NCBI GenBank assembly: GCA_001917585.1
Contig: MNEG01000144.1
Location: 1-37,745, forward strand
Length of the DNA: 37,745 nucleotides
Source: Candidatus Rokubacteria bacterium 13_1_40CM_68_15
GTDB lineage: Bacteria; Methylomirabilota; Methylomirabilia; Rokubacteriales; CSP1-6
Reading direction: 5' to 3'
Every line of letters begins with the position of its first letter. Within the stretch, counting starts at the first letter, position 1. Shown here piece by piece: positions 28,573 to 37,275 of the stretch. The notes under the pieces were generated by a model, which saw nothing but the letters and a program-made list of their open reading frames with translations, ran no database searches and was not told the DNA's origin. The position numbers were made by a program, and so were the translations under genes.

Positions 28573-29097
28573 ATGACGGATTTCGACGACGACCGTTCGC
28601 GTGACATCGAGGAAGAACTCCAGGAGATCCGGGGAGCTCTGCTCGGGGACACCATCGCGGTCCTCTCTGCCGCCGAGCCGATCTGCCTTCGTCCAACGTC
28701 GACCGTCGGCGAGGCGGTGCAGGCGATGCTCGGGAAGCGTCAGGCGGGTGTCCTCATCGTTGATGGGGAAGGCCGGCTCACCGGTATCTTCACCGAGCGC
28801 GACGTGCTCCGTCGTGTCGTTGGCGTCGGCCGGGACGTGGCGACGACACCGCTGTCGGCGGTGATGACGCCGAGTCCCGAGGCGCTTTCGGCCGGCCAAC
28901 GGGTCGCCTACGCGGTGCATTGCATGAGCGTCGCGGGCTATCGCACGGTTCCGCTCATCGATGCGGACCGACGGCCGATCGGGGTTGTCACGGTGACCGA
29001 CGTGATCCGATGGTTGGCCAATCTCTTCCCCGAGGCGGTGCTCAACCTCGCGCCCGGCGACGCGATCAAGCATCCGGAGCGGATCGACGCCGGCTGA
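28573..29097 (+). CDS. CBS-domain pair protein
   Basis: A 174-residue protein with an acidic N-terminus (DFDDDRSRDIEEELQEI) and two CBS domains at about residues 35-90 and 100-160. Typical segments are GVLIVDGEGRLTGIFTERDVLRR and TVPLIDADRRPIGVVTVTDVIRWL. Such pairs bind adenine nucleotides or related ligands and usually regulate a partner. No partner domain is fused. Its position between the glutamate synthase regulator and korAB suggests a link to 2-oxoacid or nitrogen metabolism, but this is a guess. The start ATG 28573 has a strong GGAGG six bases upstream; the longer upstream frame lacks a site. Confidence 0.85.
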   Translation: MTDFDDDRSRDIEEELQEIRGALLGDTIAVLSAAEPICLRPTSTVGEAVQAMLGKRQAGVLIVDGEGRLTGIFTERDVLRRVVGVGRDVATTPLSAVMTPSPEALSAGQRVAYAVHCMSVAGYRTVPLIDADRRPIGVVTVTDVIRWLANLFPEAVLNLAPGDAIKHPERIDAG

Positions 29098-29129
29098 AGC
29101 GGTGAGATGGTCTAACCACGCGGCAAACC

Positions 29130-29158
29130 TTGCTCCTTTGCTCGCAGTCCGATAAGAT
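29130..29158 (+). promoter_or_regulatory. Promoter of korAB
   Basis: TTGCTC (29130-29135), a 17-bp spacer and TAAGAT (29153-29158). A start near 29165 would leave about 117 nt of leader before korA. Confidence 0.5.
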
Positions 29159-29285
29159 GAAGTTTGACCTGTCCTGGGCGCAGGAGCGGGGACAGTCATG
29201 CAGTCCGGCGCGAATCCCGACGGGGCGACTTGGCGGAAGGGGTGTGCGCCGGGGCTCGACAAGGGGAAAGGACAGCGATCGATGA
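29157..29285 (+). other. Possible 42-codon upstream ORF overlapping korA start
   Basis: An ATG at 29157 opens 42 codons (starting MKFDLSWAQERGQS, ending GKDSDR). Its stop TGA at 29283-29285 overlaps the korA ATG at 29282, the same coupling used between real genes here. The ATG lies inside the predicted -10, so translation from it would need an upstream transcript. The product is Arg/Gly-rich and unrecognised. It may be chance; the rest of the 184-bp gap shows nothing else. Confidence 0.25.
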
Positions 29286-31153
29286 GCGAGACGGTGGCTC
29301 CGGTCAAGGGCACCGAAAAGCCGCGCAAGGGCCTGGAACGCGCCGTGATCCGCTTCGCCGGTGACTCCGGCGACGGGATGCAGCTCACCGGAGAGCAATT
29401 CACCACCGAATCCGCGTGGGCCGGCAACGACATCGCGACTCTGCCCAACTTCCCGGCCGAGATTCGCGCGCCCGCGGGCACGCTCTTCGGCGTTTCCAGC
29501 TTCCAGCTGCAGTTCGGCAGTCAGCGCGTCTACACGCCGGGTGATCGCCTCGATTGCCTGGTGGCCATGAATCCCGCCGCGCTCAAGGTGCACCTTCGCG
29601 ACTTGAAGCCGGGCGGTCTGCTCATCGTCAACACCGCGGCGTTCGACAAGCGCAATCTCGACAAGGCCGGGTACGCACAGAACCCGCTCGACGACCCCGC
29701 ACTGGCCGAACGCTACCGCTTGCACAAGGTCGACATGACCGGGCTCACGCACGAGGCGATCAAGGACCTCGCGCTGAACACCAAGGAAAAGGACCGGACG
29801 AAGAACTTCTTCGCGCTCGGCCTCGTGTCGTGGATCTACACGCGCCCGCTGGAACCGACGCTCGGCTGGATCAACAAGAAGTTCGCCAAGAGCGCCGACA
29901 TCGCCGAGGCCAACACGCGCGTGCTCAAGGCCGGCCACGCCTTCGGCGAGACGGCCGAGATCTTCGGCGAGCACTACACGGTCGACGCCGCCGACATGGC
30001 GCCCGGGCTCTACCGAGCGATGACGGGCAACCGTGCGCTCGCGTGGGGACTGCTGGCCGCCGCCGAACGCTCGAAGGTTGCCATCGTCTATGGCGCGTAT
30101 CCGATCACGCCGGCCAGCGGCATCCTCGAAGAGCTGGCCATGCACAAGCGCTTCCGCATCCGGACGATCCAGGCCGAGGACGAGATCGCCGCGGTGACGG
30201 CGGCCATCGGCGCGTCGTTCGGCGGCGCCATCGGCGTGACGGGGTCGAGCGGCCCCGGCATCGCGCTCAAGGGCGAGGGCATCGGCCTGGCCGTGACGGC
30301 CGAGCTACCGCTCGTGGTCCTCAACATCCAGCGTGCCGGCCCCTCGACCGGCATGCCGACCAAGACCGAGCAGGCCGACCTGATGCAGGCGCTGTACGGC
30401 CGCAACAGCGAATCACCGGTGGCGGTGCTCGCCCCGGCGACGCCGGGCGACTGCTTCTACGTCGCCTACGAGGCGGTGCGCATCGCGGCCAAGTACATGA
30501 TGCCGGTCATCGTGCTGAGCGACGGCTTCCTGGCCAACGGGTCGGAGCCGTGGTTGATCCCCGACGTCAACACGCTGCCACCGATCGACATCCAGTTCCG
30601 GACATCGGCGGATGGCTTCTTCCCGTACCTGCGTGACCCGGCCACGCTGGCGCGGCCCTGGGTGCGCCCGGGCACGCCCGGCCTCGAGCACCGCATCGGG
30701 GGCATCGAGAAGCAGGACGTGACCGGCAACATCTCCTACGACCCCGAGAATCACGACCACATGGTGAAGACGCGCGCCGAGAAGGTCCGGCGCGTGGCCC
30801 AGGAGATTCCGCCCACCACCATCAACGGGCCGGCCACGGGCGACCTGCTGGTCGTGGGCTGGGGCGGCACGTACGGGGCGATCACCGCGGCCGTGGAGCG
30901 GGCTCAGACGGAGGGGAAGTCTGTCGCGTCGGTCCACCTGCGCCACCTGAATCCGCTGCCGCCCGATCTCGGCCACATCCTGCGCGAGTACCGCAAGGTG
31001 CTCGTCCCCGAGATCAACAGCGGCCAGCTCGTGCGGGTGCTGCGCGCGGAATACCTGGTCGACGCGGTCGGCTTCAACCGGGTGCGTGGCTTGCCGCTGG
31101 CGTCGGAAGAAATCTACGAGGCGATCGTCCAACTCATCGGGAGCAAAGCATGA
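29282..31153 (+). CDS. korA: 2-oxoacid:ferredoxin oxidoreductase, fused gamma-alpha subunit
   Basis: Oxidatively decarboxylates a 2-oxoacid, probably 2-oxoglutarate, to acyl-CoA with reduced ferredoxin. It has 623 residues: a gamma-type domain at about 15-200 (FAGDSGDGMQLTGEQF, NFPAEIRAPAGT) fused to the alpha domain from about 230, with the conserved YPITPASGILEEL at about 273 and the EDEIAAVTAAIGASFGGA segment. RAGPSTGMPTKTEQADL is typical of KorA. The start ATG 29282 has AAAGGA upstream; an in-frame ATG at 29198 would add 28 atypical residues. The ATGA overlap with korB implies equal expression. Substrate choice is inferred from similarity to two-subunit KorAB. Confidence 0.92.
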   Translation: MSETVAPVKGTEKPRKGLERAVIRFAGDSGDGMQLTGEQFTTESAWAGNDIATLPNFPAEIRAPAGTLFGVSSFQLQFGSQRVYTPGDRLDCLVAMNPAALKVHLRDLKPGGLLIVNTAAFDKRNLDKAGYAQNPLDDPALAERYRLHKVDMTGLTHEAIKDLALNTKEKDRTKNFFALGLVSWIYTRPLEPTLGWINKKFAKSADIAEANTRVLKAGHAFGETAEIFGEHYTVDAADMAPGLYRAMTGNRALAWGLLAAAERSKVAIVYGAYPITPASGILEELAMHKRFRIRTIQAEDEIAAVTAAIGASFGGAIGVTGSSGPGIALKGEGIGLAVTAELPLVVLNIQRAGPSTGMPTKTEQADLMQALYGRNSESPVAVLAPATPGDCFYVAYEAVRIAAKYMMPVIVLSDGFLANGSEPWLIPDVNTLPPIDIQFRTSADGFFPYLRDPATLARPWVRPGTPGLEHRIGGIEKQDVTGNISYDPENHDHMVKTRAEKVRRVAQEIPPTTINGPATGDLLVVGWGGTYGAITAAVERAQTEGKSVASVHLRHLNPLPPDLGHILREYRKVLVPEINSGQLVRVLRAEYLVDAVGFNRVRGLPLASEEIYEAIVQLIGSKA

Positions 31154-32178
31154 GCGCGAGTGGAGCGGGGGCGGCCGAAGCCCGTCGCTATACCAAGAAG
31201 GATTTCGAGTCGGATCAGGACGTGCGCTGGTGCCCGGGTTGCGGAGACTACGCGATCCTGAGCGCCGTGCAGAAGAGCATGCCCGATCTCGACATTCCCA
31301 AGGAGAACATCGTCTTCATCTCGGGGATCGGCTGCTCAAGCCGCTTCCCGTACTACATGAACACGTACGGATTTCACACGATCCACGGCCGCGCGCCCGC
31401 CATCGCCACCGGCCTCAAGCTGGCCCGCCCCGACCTCAAGATCTTCGTGGTGACGGGTGACGGCGACGGGCTGTCCATCGGCGGCAACCACCTGCTGCAC
31501 GTGCTCCGGCGCAACGTCGGCGTGACGGTGCTGCTCTTCAACAACCGGATCTACGGCCTCACCAAGGGCCAGTACTCGCCGACGAGCGAGCAGGGGAAGG
31601 TGACGAAGTCCACGCCGATGGGCTCGGCCGACCGGCCCGTCAATCCGCTCTCCTTCGCGTTGGGCTGCGGCGCGACGTTCGTCGGCCGCACGATCGATCG
31701 TGACATCCGCCACATGGAGGAGACGCTCAAGCGCGCGGCCCACCACAAGGGCACGGGCTTCCTCGAGATCCTCCAGAACTGCAACGTGTACAACGACCTC
31801 GCGTGGAACGTCGTGTACGAGAAGGAGTCGAAGCTCCAGCACGAGCTGAAGCTCGAGCACGGGAAGCCGCTGTTGTTCGGGCCGCCCGACGATCGCAAGG
31901 CCGTCGTCATGGAAGGCGTCATGCCCAAGGTTGTGAGCGCCAAGAGCGTCCCCGAGAGCGCGCTGTGGATCCACGACGAGACCAACCTCAACGCGGCCAA
32001 GCTGCTGGCCGACCTGTGGACGCCGGAGTTCCCGATCCCGGTCGGCGTGTTGACGGCGCGGCCGGCGCCGACGTACGAGGAAGTTCTGCTCGAGCAGGAG
32101 CGTCGCGCGATCTCGGACCGCGGACCTGGCGACATCGCGAAGCTCCTCGTGTCCGGCGACACCTGGAAGATTGAGTAA
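31150..32178 (+). CDS. korB: 2-oxoacid:ferredoxin oxidoreductase, beta subunit
   Basis: The thiamine-diphosphate-binding subunit that partners the upstream gamma-alpha protein. It has 342 residues. The ThDP motif runs from GDGDGLSIGGNH (103-) to FNNRIYGLTKGQYSPTS (N131, N132). The cysteines of the 4Fe-4S site begin with CPGCGDY (C28, C31), with C62 in SGIGCSSR and C195-region NCNVYND further on. No separate delta (ferredoxin) subunit follows, as usual for the two-subunit type. The reductive direction would serve CO2 fixation, but no other reductive-TCA gene is in the window. Confidence 0.94.
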   Translation: MSASGAGAAEARRYTKKDFESDQDVRWCPGCGDYAILSAVQKSMPDLDIPKENIVFISGIGCSSRFPYYMNTYGFHTIHGRAPAIATGLKLARPDLKIFVVTGDGDGLSIGGNHLLHVLRRNVGVTVLLFNNRIYGLTKGQYSPTSEQGKVTKSTPMGSADRPVNPLSFALGCGATFVGRTIDRDIRHMEETLKRAAHHKGTGFLEILQNCNVYNDLAWNVVYEKESKLQHELKLEHGKPLLFGPPDDRKAVVMEGVMPKVVSAKSVPESALWIHDETNLNAAKLLADLWTPEFPIPVGVLTARPAPTYEEVLLEQERRAISDRGPGDIAKLLVSGDTWKIE

Positions 32179-32180
32179 CT

Positions 32181-32204
32181 CGGAGGGGGAGTGCTCCCCC
32201 TCCG
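32181..32204 (+). terminator. Hairpin after korB
   Basis: A perfect 10-bp inverted repeat (CGGAGGGGGA with its complement, 4-nt loop) begins 2 bp after the korB stop. It is very GC-rich but is not followed by a T-run (AAACCTCCCCC follows), so intrinsic termination is uncertain; transcript-end protection is an alternative. Confidence 0.5.
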
Positions 32205-32224
32205 AAACCTCCCCCAGTAGAGTT

Positions 32225-32243
32225 GCGCCGGCGCAGCCGGCGC
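32225..32243 (+). repeat. Second hairpin in the korB-glcD gap
   Basis: GCGCCGGC and GCCGGCGC pair around a GCA loop. Together with the hairpin at 32181-32204 it fills most of the 100-bp gap. A possible TAGGAT at 32252-32257 lies between it and glcD. Confidence 0.4.
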
Positions 32244-32278
32244 TCGAAGCGTAGGATAGGTCGCTCGGAGAGCTCGAT

Positions 32279-33639
32279 TTGCCTTTGACGGCCGCCGTCC
32301 TCGATGAACTGCGTGGGATCCTCGACACCGACGGGCTCGTCACCACGCCCGAAGGCCGCATGGTCTACGAGGCGGACATGCACACCTTCTACAAGGGCGC
32401 TCCCGACGCCGTGGCCCTGCCGCGAACCACCGCCCAGGTGCAAGCCGTCGTGAAGCTCTGTCGGCGTGAGAGCGGATGGACGCCGTTCTCGAGATCGACT
32501 TGCCGAATCGGTGCGCCGTGGTTCAGCCCGGGCTCATCAACCTGTGGCTCACGACCGCCGTCAGTGACCGCGGGTATTTCTTCGCGCCCGATCCGTCGAG
32601 CCAGATGGTGTCGTCCATCGGCGGCAACGTCTCCACCAACGCGGGCGGCCCCCACTGTCTCAAGTACGGCGTCACGACGAATCACGTGCTCGGCCTCGAG
32701 ATGGTCACCGGCGCCGGTGAGCTGGTCCGCATCGGAGGCAAGGCGGCCGAGAGACCAGGCTACGACCTGACGGGCACCGTCGTCGGCAGCGAAGGGACGT
32801 TCGGGCTCGTCACCGCCATCACCGTCCGGCTGCTCCACACCCCTGAAGCGGTGAAGACCGCGCTCGCGACGTTCGCGTCGATGACCGAGGCGTCCGAAGC
32901 GGTGTCGGAGATCATCGCGAGCGGCATCGTCCCGGCGGCGCTGGAAATGCTCGACGCCGCCATCATCAGCGCCATCAACGCCAGCATCGGGAAGATCTAT
33001 CCCGATGCCGCCGACGCGGTGCTCCTGATCGAGCTCGACGGACCGCGCGCCGAGGTGGAGGCGCAGGCCGAGCGCGTCGCCACGATTTGCCGCCGGCACG
33101 GCGCCGTGTCGGTCACGGTGGCGGCCGACGAGATGGAGCGGGCGCTCCTGTGGAAGGGGCGGAAGGAAGCGGCCGGTGCCGTCGGTCGCCTGACGTCTTC
33201 CTATCTCCTGCAGGACGCCGTGGTCCCGCGCTCGAAGCTGCCCCAGATCATGCGCGAGATGAAGGCGATCGCGGCGCGCCATCGGGTGGTCATCGCGAAC
33301 GTGTTTCACGCCGGCGACGGGAACCTTCACCCGCTCATCTGCTACGACGATCGCAGCGCCGAGGAGCTCGAGCGCGCCAAGCAGGCCAACGAGGAGCTGC
33401 TCGGCGCGTGCATCGCCCTCGGCGGCTCGGTCACCGGCGAGCACGGAGTCGGCCTCGACAAGGCCAAGAACCTGCCGCTCCAGTACGGGGAAGCCGATCT
33501 CAACTTCATGTTCCGGTTGCGACGCGTCTTCGATCCGGCGGGCCTCATGAATCCGGACAAGCTCCTGCCGTCCCATCCCGCCTGCGGCGAAGGATTCCGG
33601 CCCAAGCGGCCGGTGCTGCCGGCCGGCGCCTGGATCTGA
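32279..33639 (+). pseudogene. glcD: Glycolate oxidase subunit GlcD, broken by internal deletion
   Basis: FAD-linked oxidase of the GlcD/LldD-like family that would oxidise glycolate or D-lactate. The N-terminus starts at TTG 32279 with GGAG 8 bp upstream and reads LDTDGLVTTPEGRMVYEAD to VVKLCRRE. After about 32470 the frame changes and resumes as RMDAVLEIDLPNRCAVVQPG, continuing intact to WI-stop: FAPDPSSQM, GGNVSTNAGG, GYDLTGTVVGSEGTFG, FHAGDGNLHPL, GEHGVGLDK. Homologues have about 29 more residues at the junction, including the PRGAGTGLSGG loop that holds the FAD pyrophosphate. As written, no functional GlcD can be made. glcE, immediately downstream, overlaps by one base and is intact. Confidence 0.87.
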
Positions 33640-34952
33640 TGGCGGTCTCCGCGGCATCGGTTGCCGGTGTCTTCGCCGAGCGCCTCGGGCCGGAGCGGCT
33701 CGTCGTCGATCCCGGCGCGCTGTCCGCCGCGGCCATCGACGGCCACACGCCGCGCTGGCTCGTCCGGCCGGCATCGATCGACCACGTCGCCGCGGTGCTG
33801 GCCGTGGCCTGGGACGAGAACCTCGCGGTGGTGCCGCGCGGGGCGGGCACCGCGCTTGGTCTCGGGCCGCCTCCATCGCGCGTCGACGTCCTCCTCGATC
33901 TGACCGCGCTCGACCACGTCCTCGAGGACAACCCCGACGACCTCACGGTCAGCGTCGAGGCCGGCATCACTGCCGGCGGTCTCGCCGAGCGCCTCGCCGG
34001 CCGGCGTCAGTGGCTGCCGGTCGATCCGCCGGGATGGCGACGACGGACGCTGGGCGGGATGACGGCGACCAACGCCGCCGGGCCGTTGCGCGCGCGTTAC
34101 GGGACGCTGCGCGATCTCGTCCTCGGCGTGCGCTTCGTCCAGGCCGACGGTGTGGTGACCTGGGGTGGCGCGCGCGTCGTGAAGTCGGTGACCGGTTACG
34201 ACATTCCCAAGCTGATGGTCGGCGCGCTGGGAACGCTCGGCGTTGTGTGCGAGCTGACGCTGCGACTGCATCCCATGCCCGATGCCGAGCAGACGTGGCT
34301 GGCGACGTTCACGTCGGTCGAGGCGGCCCAGGCGTTCGTCGCACGCGTCGTCGACTCGTCACTCCAACCCACGCGCCTCGAGCTCCTCAACGAAGCGGCG
34401 TTGCGTGTGTGCCACGCGCCGAGCGCACCCTTCGGCGTGGCCGTCGCCATCGGCAGCGCCCATCCCGCCGTCCGTGAGCAGGGTGAGCGGCTCGCCGCCC
34501 TCGGGAGCAGCGAGGGCGTCCGCATCGCCGCCGTCGGCGACAACGTGTGGACGCACTACGACACCGCGCTGGCGCCGGCCGAGGGCGAGGTGGTGCTCCG
34601 CATCGGATCGCTGCCGAGCCGGCTGGCCGACACCGTCAAGGTGATCGAACGGGCGTTGCCGGCGGCCGAGCGGGCCGCCCTGATCACGGGCTGCGCCGCG
34701 CTCGGCACGCTGCGCGTCGCGATCACCGGAGCCGACCCGGACACCGTCCGGCGTCTCGTCGAGGACCTGCGCGCCCTCACCGGCGAGTTCGGGGGCGCCG
34801 TGGTCATCGAGAGCGCACCGACGGCCGTGCGCACCGGGCTCGATCCGTGGGGACCGGTCGAGCCGGCGACGCTCAACCTGATGCGCGCGATCAAGCAGGA
34901 GTTCGACTCGCGCGGCGTGCTCAACCCCGGACGGTTCGTCGGCGGGCTCTGA
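33639..34952 (+). CDS. glcE: Glycolate oxidase subunit GlcE
   Basis: The second FAD-binding subunit of the membrane-associated glycolate oxidase complex. It has 437 residues. The PCMH-type FAD loop VVPRGAGTALGLG is at about 64-76, followed by the GGMTATNAAGPLRARYG segment, VKSVTGYDIPKLMVGALGTLG, and the C-terminal LDPWGP and FDSRGVLNPGRF that define the family. The ATG shares its A with the glcD stop (TGATG), and its own stop does the same with glcF. The frame is open further upstream but only inside glcD. The gene is intact while its partner GlcD is broken. Confidence 0.92.
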   Translation: MAVSAASVAGVFAERLGPERLVVDPGALSAAAIDGHTPRWLVRPASIDHVAAVLAVAWDENLAVVPRGAGTALGLGPPPSRVDVLLDLTALDHVLEDNPDDLTVSVEAGITAGGLAERLAGRRQWLPVDPPGWRRRTLGGMTATNAAGPLRARYGTLRDLVLGVRFVQADGVVTWGGARVVKSVTGYDIPKLMVGALGTLGVVCELTLRLHPMPDAEQTWLATFTSVEAAQAFVARVVDSSLQPTRLELLNEAALRVCHAPSAPFGVAVAIGSAHPAVREQGERLAALGSSEGVRIAAVGDNVWTHYDTALAPAEGEVVLRIGSLPSRLADTVKVIERALPAAERAALITGCAALGTLRVAITGADPDTVRRLVEDLRALTGEFGGAVVIESAPTAVRTGLDPWGPVEPATLNLMRAIKQEFDSRGVLNPGRFVGGL

Positions 34953-36199
34953 TGGCGGCGGTCACCCCTGACATCGACGATCTCAGGCTGTGCGTGCACT
35001 GCGGGATCTGCCTGCCCCAGTGCCCGACCTACCGCGTCCTGGGCGAGGAGATGGACTCGCCACGCGGGCGCCTCTATCTCATGCGGGCGGCCGCGGAAGG
35101 CCGCCTCGGCTTCACGGAGACGTTCGCGCGCCACCTCGATCTCTGTCTCGGTTGCCGCGCGTGCGAGACGGCGTGCCCGGCTGGCGTCCCCTTCGGCTCG
35201 CTGCTCGAAGCCACGCGGTCGCAGCTCGCCGAGCGTGGACCGCGGCCCCGCGCCGCTCTGCTCTGCCGCCTGCTGCGCGGGATGTTCACCGAGCCGAGAC
35301 GCCTGGGCGTGATGCTGGGCGGCCTGCGGCTCTATCAGCGCAGCGGATTGCGGCACCTGGTGCGCGCGACTCGCGTGCTGGCGCTGGCGCCGCGTCTGGC
35401 CGCCATGGAAGCGCTGCTCCCAGACGTTCCGAGCGCTCCGGCGTTGCCCGAGCTGATCCCCGCCCAGGGCCGCCGGCGACTGGGCCGCGCCGGGCTCCTG
35501 ACCGGGTGCATCCAGCGGCACCTCTTTCCCGACGTCAATCGCGATACGGCGCGCCTGCTGAGCCTGGCCGGGTACGACGTCGTCGTGCCGCGCGACCAGG
35601 GGTGCTGTGGCGCGCTCGAGCTCCACGCGGGATTCCTCGACGACTTCCGCGACCGCGCCCGGAGCCTGATCGCGACGTTTCCGGTCGATCTCGACGTGAT
35701 CGTCGTCAACGCCGCCGGCTGCGGCTTGGCGATGAAAGAGTACGGGCGCTGGATGCCGGGCGAGGCGGTCGTGGCCGCGTTCGCCGAGAAGATCAGGGAC
35801 GTCACCGAGGTCCTGGTCGACGCGGAGCTTCCACTGGGCCCACTCGATCTCACCGCGACGTATCACGACGCCTGCCACCTCGCCCACGGCCAGCGCATCC
35901 GCGCCGAGCCGCGTCGGCTGCTCGGGAGGATCCCGGATCTGCGTCTGGTGCCGCTGACCGAGAGCGATCTCTGCTGTGGGAGCGCCGGCGTTTACAATCT
36001 GCTCGAGCCCGAGGTGGCGGATCGCTTGCTCTCGATGAAGATCGATCGCATCGCCGAGACCGGCGCGGCGGCCGTGGTGACGGGCAACCCCGGCTGCCTC
36101 CTGCAGATCGCCAAGGGCTGTCAGGAGCGTGGGCTCGGCATCGAGGTGGTGCATCCCGTGACGCTGCTGGCTCGCGCGACGAGGCGAGCGGTGAAATGA
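34952..36199 (+). CDS. glcF: Glycolate oxidase iron-sulfur subunit GlcF
   Basis: Passes electrons from the flavin subunits to the membrane quinone pool. It has 415 residues. Two 4Fe-4S motifs lie near the N-terminus: C14, C17, C20, C24 (CVHCGICLPQCP) and C65, C68, C71, C75 (CLGCRACETACP). Two CCG domains follow (DQGCCGALELHAG and, after YHDACHLAHGQR, DLCCGSAGVYNL). The ATG overlaps the glcE stop by one base. The order glcD-glcE-glcF is the standard operon. Confidence 0.95.
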   Translation: MAAVTPDIDDLRLCVHCGICLPQCPTYRVLGEEMDSPRGRLYLMRAAAEGRLGFTETFARHLDLCLGCRACETACPAGVPFGSLLEATRSQLAERGPRPRAALLCRLLRGMFTEPRRLGVMLGGLRLYQRSGLRHLVRATRVLALAPRLAAMEALLPDVPSAPALPELIPAQGRRRLGRAGLLTGCIQRHLFPDVNRDTARLLSLAGYDVVVPRDQGCCGALELHAGFLDDFRDRARSLIATFPVDLDVIVVNAAGCGLAMKEYGRWMPGEAVVAAFAEKIRDVTEVLVDAELPLGPLDLTATYHDACHLAHGQRIRAEPRRLLGRIPDLRLVPLTESDLCCGSAGVYNLLEPEVADRLLSMKIDRIAETGAAAVVTGNPGCLLQIAKGCQERGLGIEVVHPVTLLARATRRAVK

Positions 36200-36217
36200 A
36201 ATGATCGGAGATCCCTC

Positions 36218-36541
36218 GTGAAGATCCGCATCAAGGACCGGGCGGAGTTTCGCGCCGACAAGATGGCGAAGGTCGCCCTGGCGACCACGTCGCGCACGCA
36301 GCTCGATCTTTACTGCCTGGAGCCGGGCCAGGAACAGAAGCCCCACGCGCACGCCGACCAGGACAAGATCTACCTCGTCCTCGAGGGGCGCGCGCGCGTC
36401 GTGCTGGACGGCAAGGAGGAGCTCCTCGAGCCGGGTGAGGCCGTGGTCGCCGCCGCCGGCCAGGAGCACGGGCTCAGGAACGCCGGCCCCGGCCGATTGC
36501 TCGCGGTCGTCGTGGTGACCCCGCCCCCGCCGCACGCTTGA
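36218..36541 (+). CDS. Small cupin-domain protein
   Basis: A 107-residue single-domain cupin. The metal-site motif 1 is PHAHADQDKIYLVLEGRARV (two His, Asp/Glu) and motif 2 ends in AAGQEHGLRNAG with the third His. The Pro-rich tail TPPPPHA is unusual but short. Such small cupins may be isomerases, dioxygenases or ligand sensors; nothing here chooses among them. The GTG start 36218 has CGGAG 7 bp upstream. It sits between glcF and lutA, sharing one base with the latter, so it is probably part of the same glycolate/lactate operon. Confidence 0.85.
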   Translation: MKIRIKDRAEFRADKMAKVALATTSRTQLDLYCLEPGQEQKPHAHADQDKIYLVLEGRARVVLDGKEELLEPGEAVVAAAGQEHGLRNAGPGRLLAVVVVTPPPPHA

Positions 36542-37275
36542 TGGCGTCGCTCGTCCGTGCGTCGCTGATGATCACCTGCCTCGGCGACATGTTCTTTCCC
36601 GAGGTCGGCGTCAAGATCGTGCGCCTCCTTCGCCGCCTCGGCGTGACCGTCGAGTTTCCCAGCGGCCAGACGTGCTGCGGACTGCCGCTGTTCAACTCCG
36701 GCTACCACGACGAGGCGGCCGCCGTGGCCGCCCGCACGATCCCGCTCTTCAAGGACGCCGAGCATGTCGTGGTGCCGTCGGGATCCTGCGCGTGGATGGT
36801 GAAGCGGGAGTATCCGGGCCTGATTCACGACCCCGTCCTCAAGGCTGAAGCCGAGCGTCTCGCCTCCCGCACCTTCGAGCTATCGCAGTTCCTGGTGAAC
36901 GTGCTGGGCCAGACCCGCTTCGCCAGCGCGGTGAAGGGCCGGGTGACGTATCACGACTCCTGCCACCTCCTGCGGGGCCTCGGCGAGTCGGCCACGCCGC
37001 GCACGCTGCTCACGAACCTGGAAGGCGTCGAAGCCGTCGAGCTCCAGGGGCACGACGAGTGCTGCGGCTTCGGCGGCTCGTTCGCGGTCCGTCTGCCGGA
37101 GGTGTCGACGGCCATCCTCGACAAGAAACTGGCCAACATCGAAGCGACGGGCGCGGATTTCGTGACCGCCTGCGACGCCGGCTGTCTCATGCAGATGTCG
37201 GGCGGGCTGACCCGCCGGGGCTCGCGTGTGCGCGCGCTCCATCTGGCCGAGCTGATCGAAGGCCACGACGCGTGA
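36541..37275 (+). CDS. lutA: LutA/LldE-type (Fe-S)-binding protein
   Basis: A 244-residue protein of two CCG domains with no ferredoxin motif, the LutA/LldE type. It is one subunit of the iron-sulfur complex for L-lactate oxidation. CCG segments are GQTCCGLPLFNSG (C45, C46) and HDECCGFGGSFAV, each preceded by the companion cysteines in LMITCLGDMFFPEVG and YHDSCHLLRGLG; CDAGCLMQMSGG closes the C-terminal half. The ATG 36541 overlaps the cupin stop as TGATG. The next gene, lutB, starts in its last codons. LutC may lie beyond the window. Confidence 0.92.
   Translation: MASLVRASLMITCLGDMFFPEVGVKIVRLLRRLGVTVEFPSGQTCCGLPLFNSGYHDEAAAVAARTIPLFKDAEHVVVPSGSCAWMVKREYPGLIHDPVLKAEAERLASRTFELSQFLVNVLGQTRFASAVKGRVTYHDSCHLLRGLGESATPRTLLTNLEGVEAVELQGHDECCGFGGSFAVRLPEVSTAILDKKLANIEATGADFVTACDAGCLMQMSGGLTRRGSRVRALHLAELIEGHDA

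Noticed and set aside
34556-36535. 659-codon minus-strand frame antisense to glcE/glcF
   Set aside because: Shadow of the glc genes; no recognisable domain.
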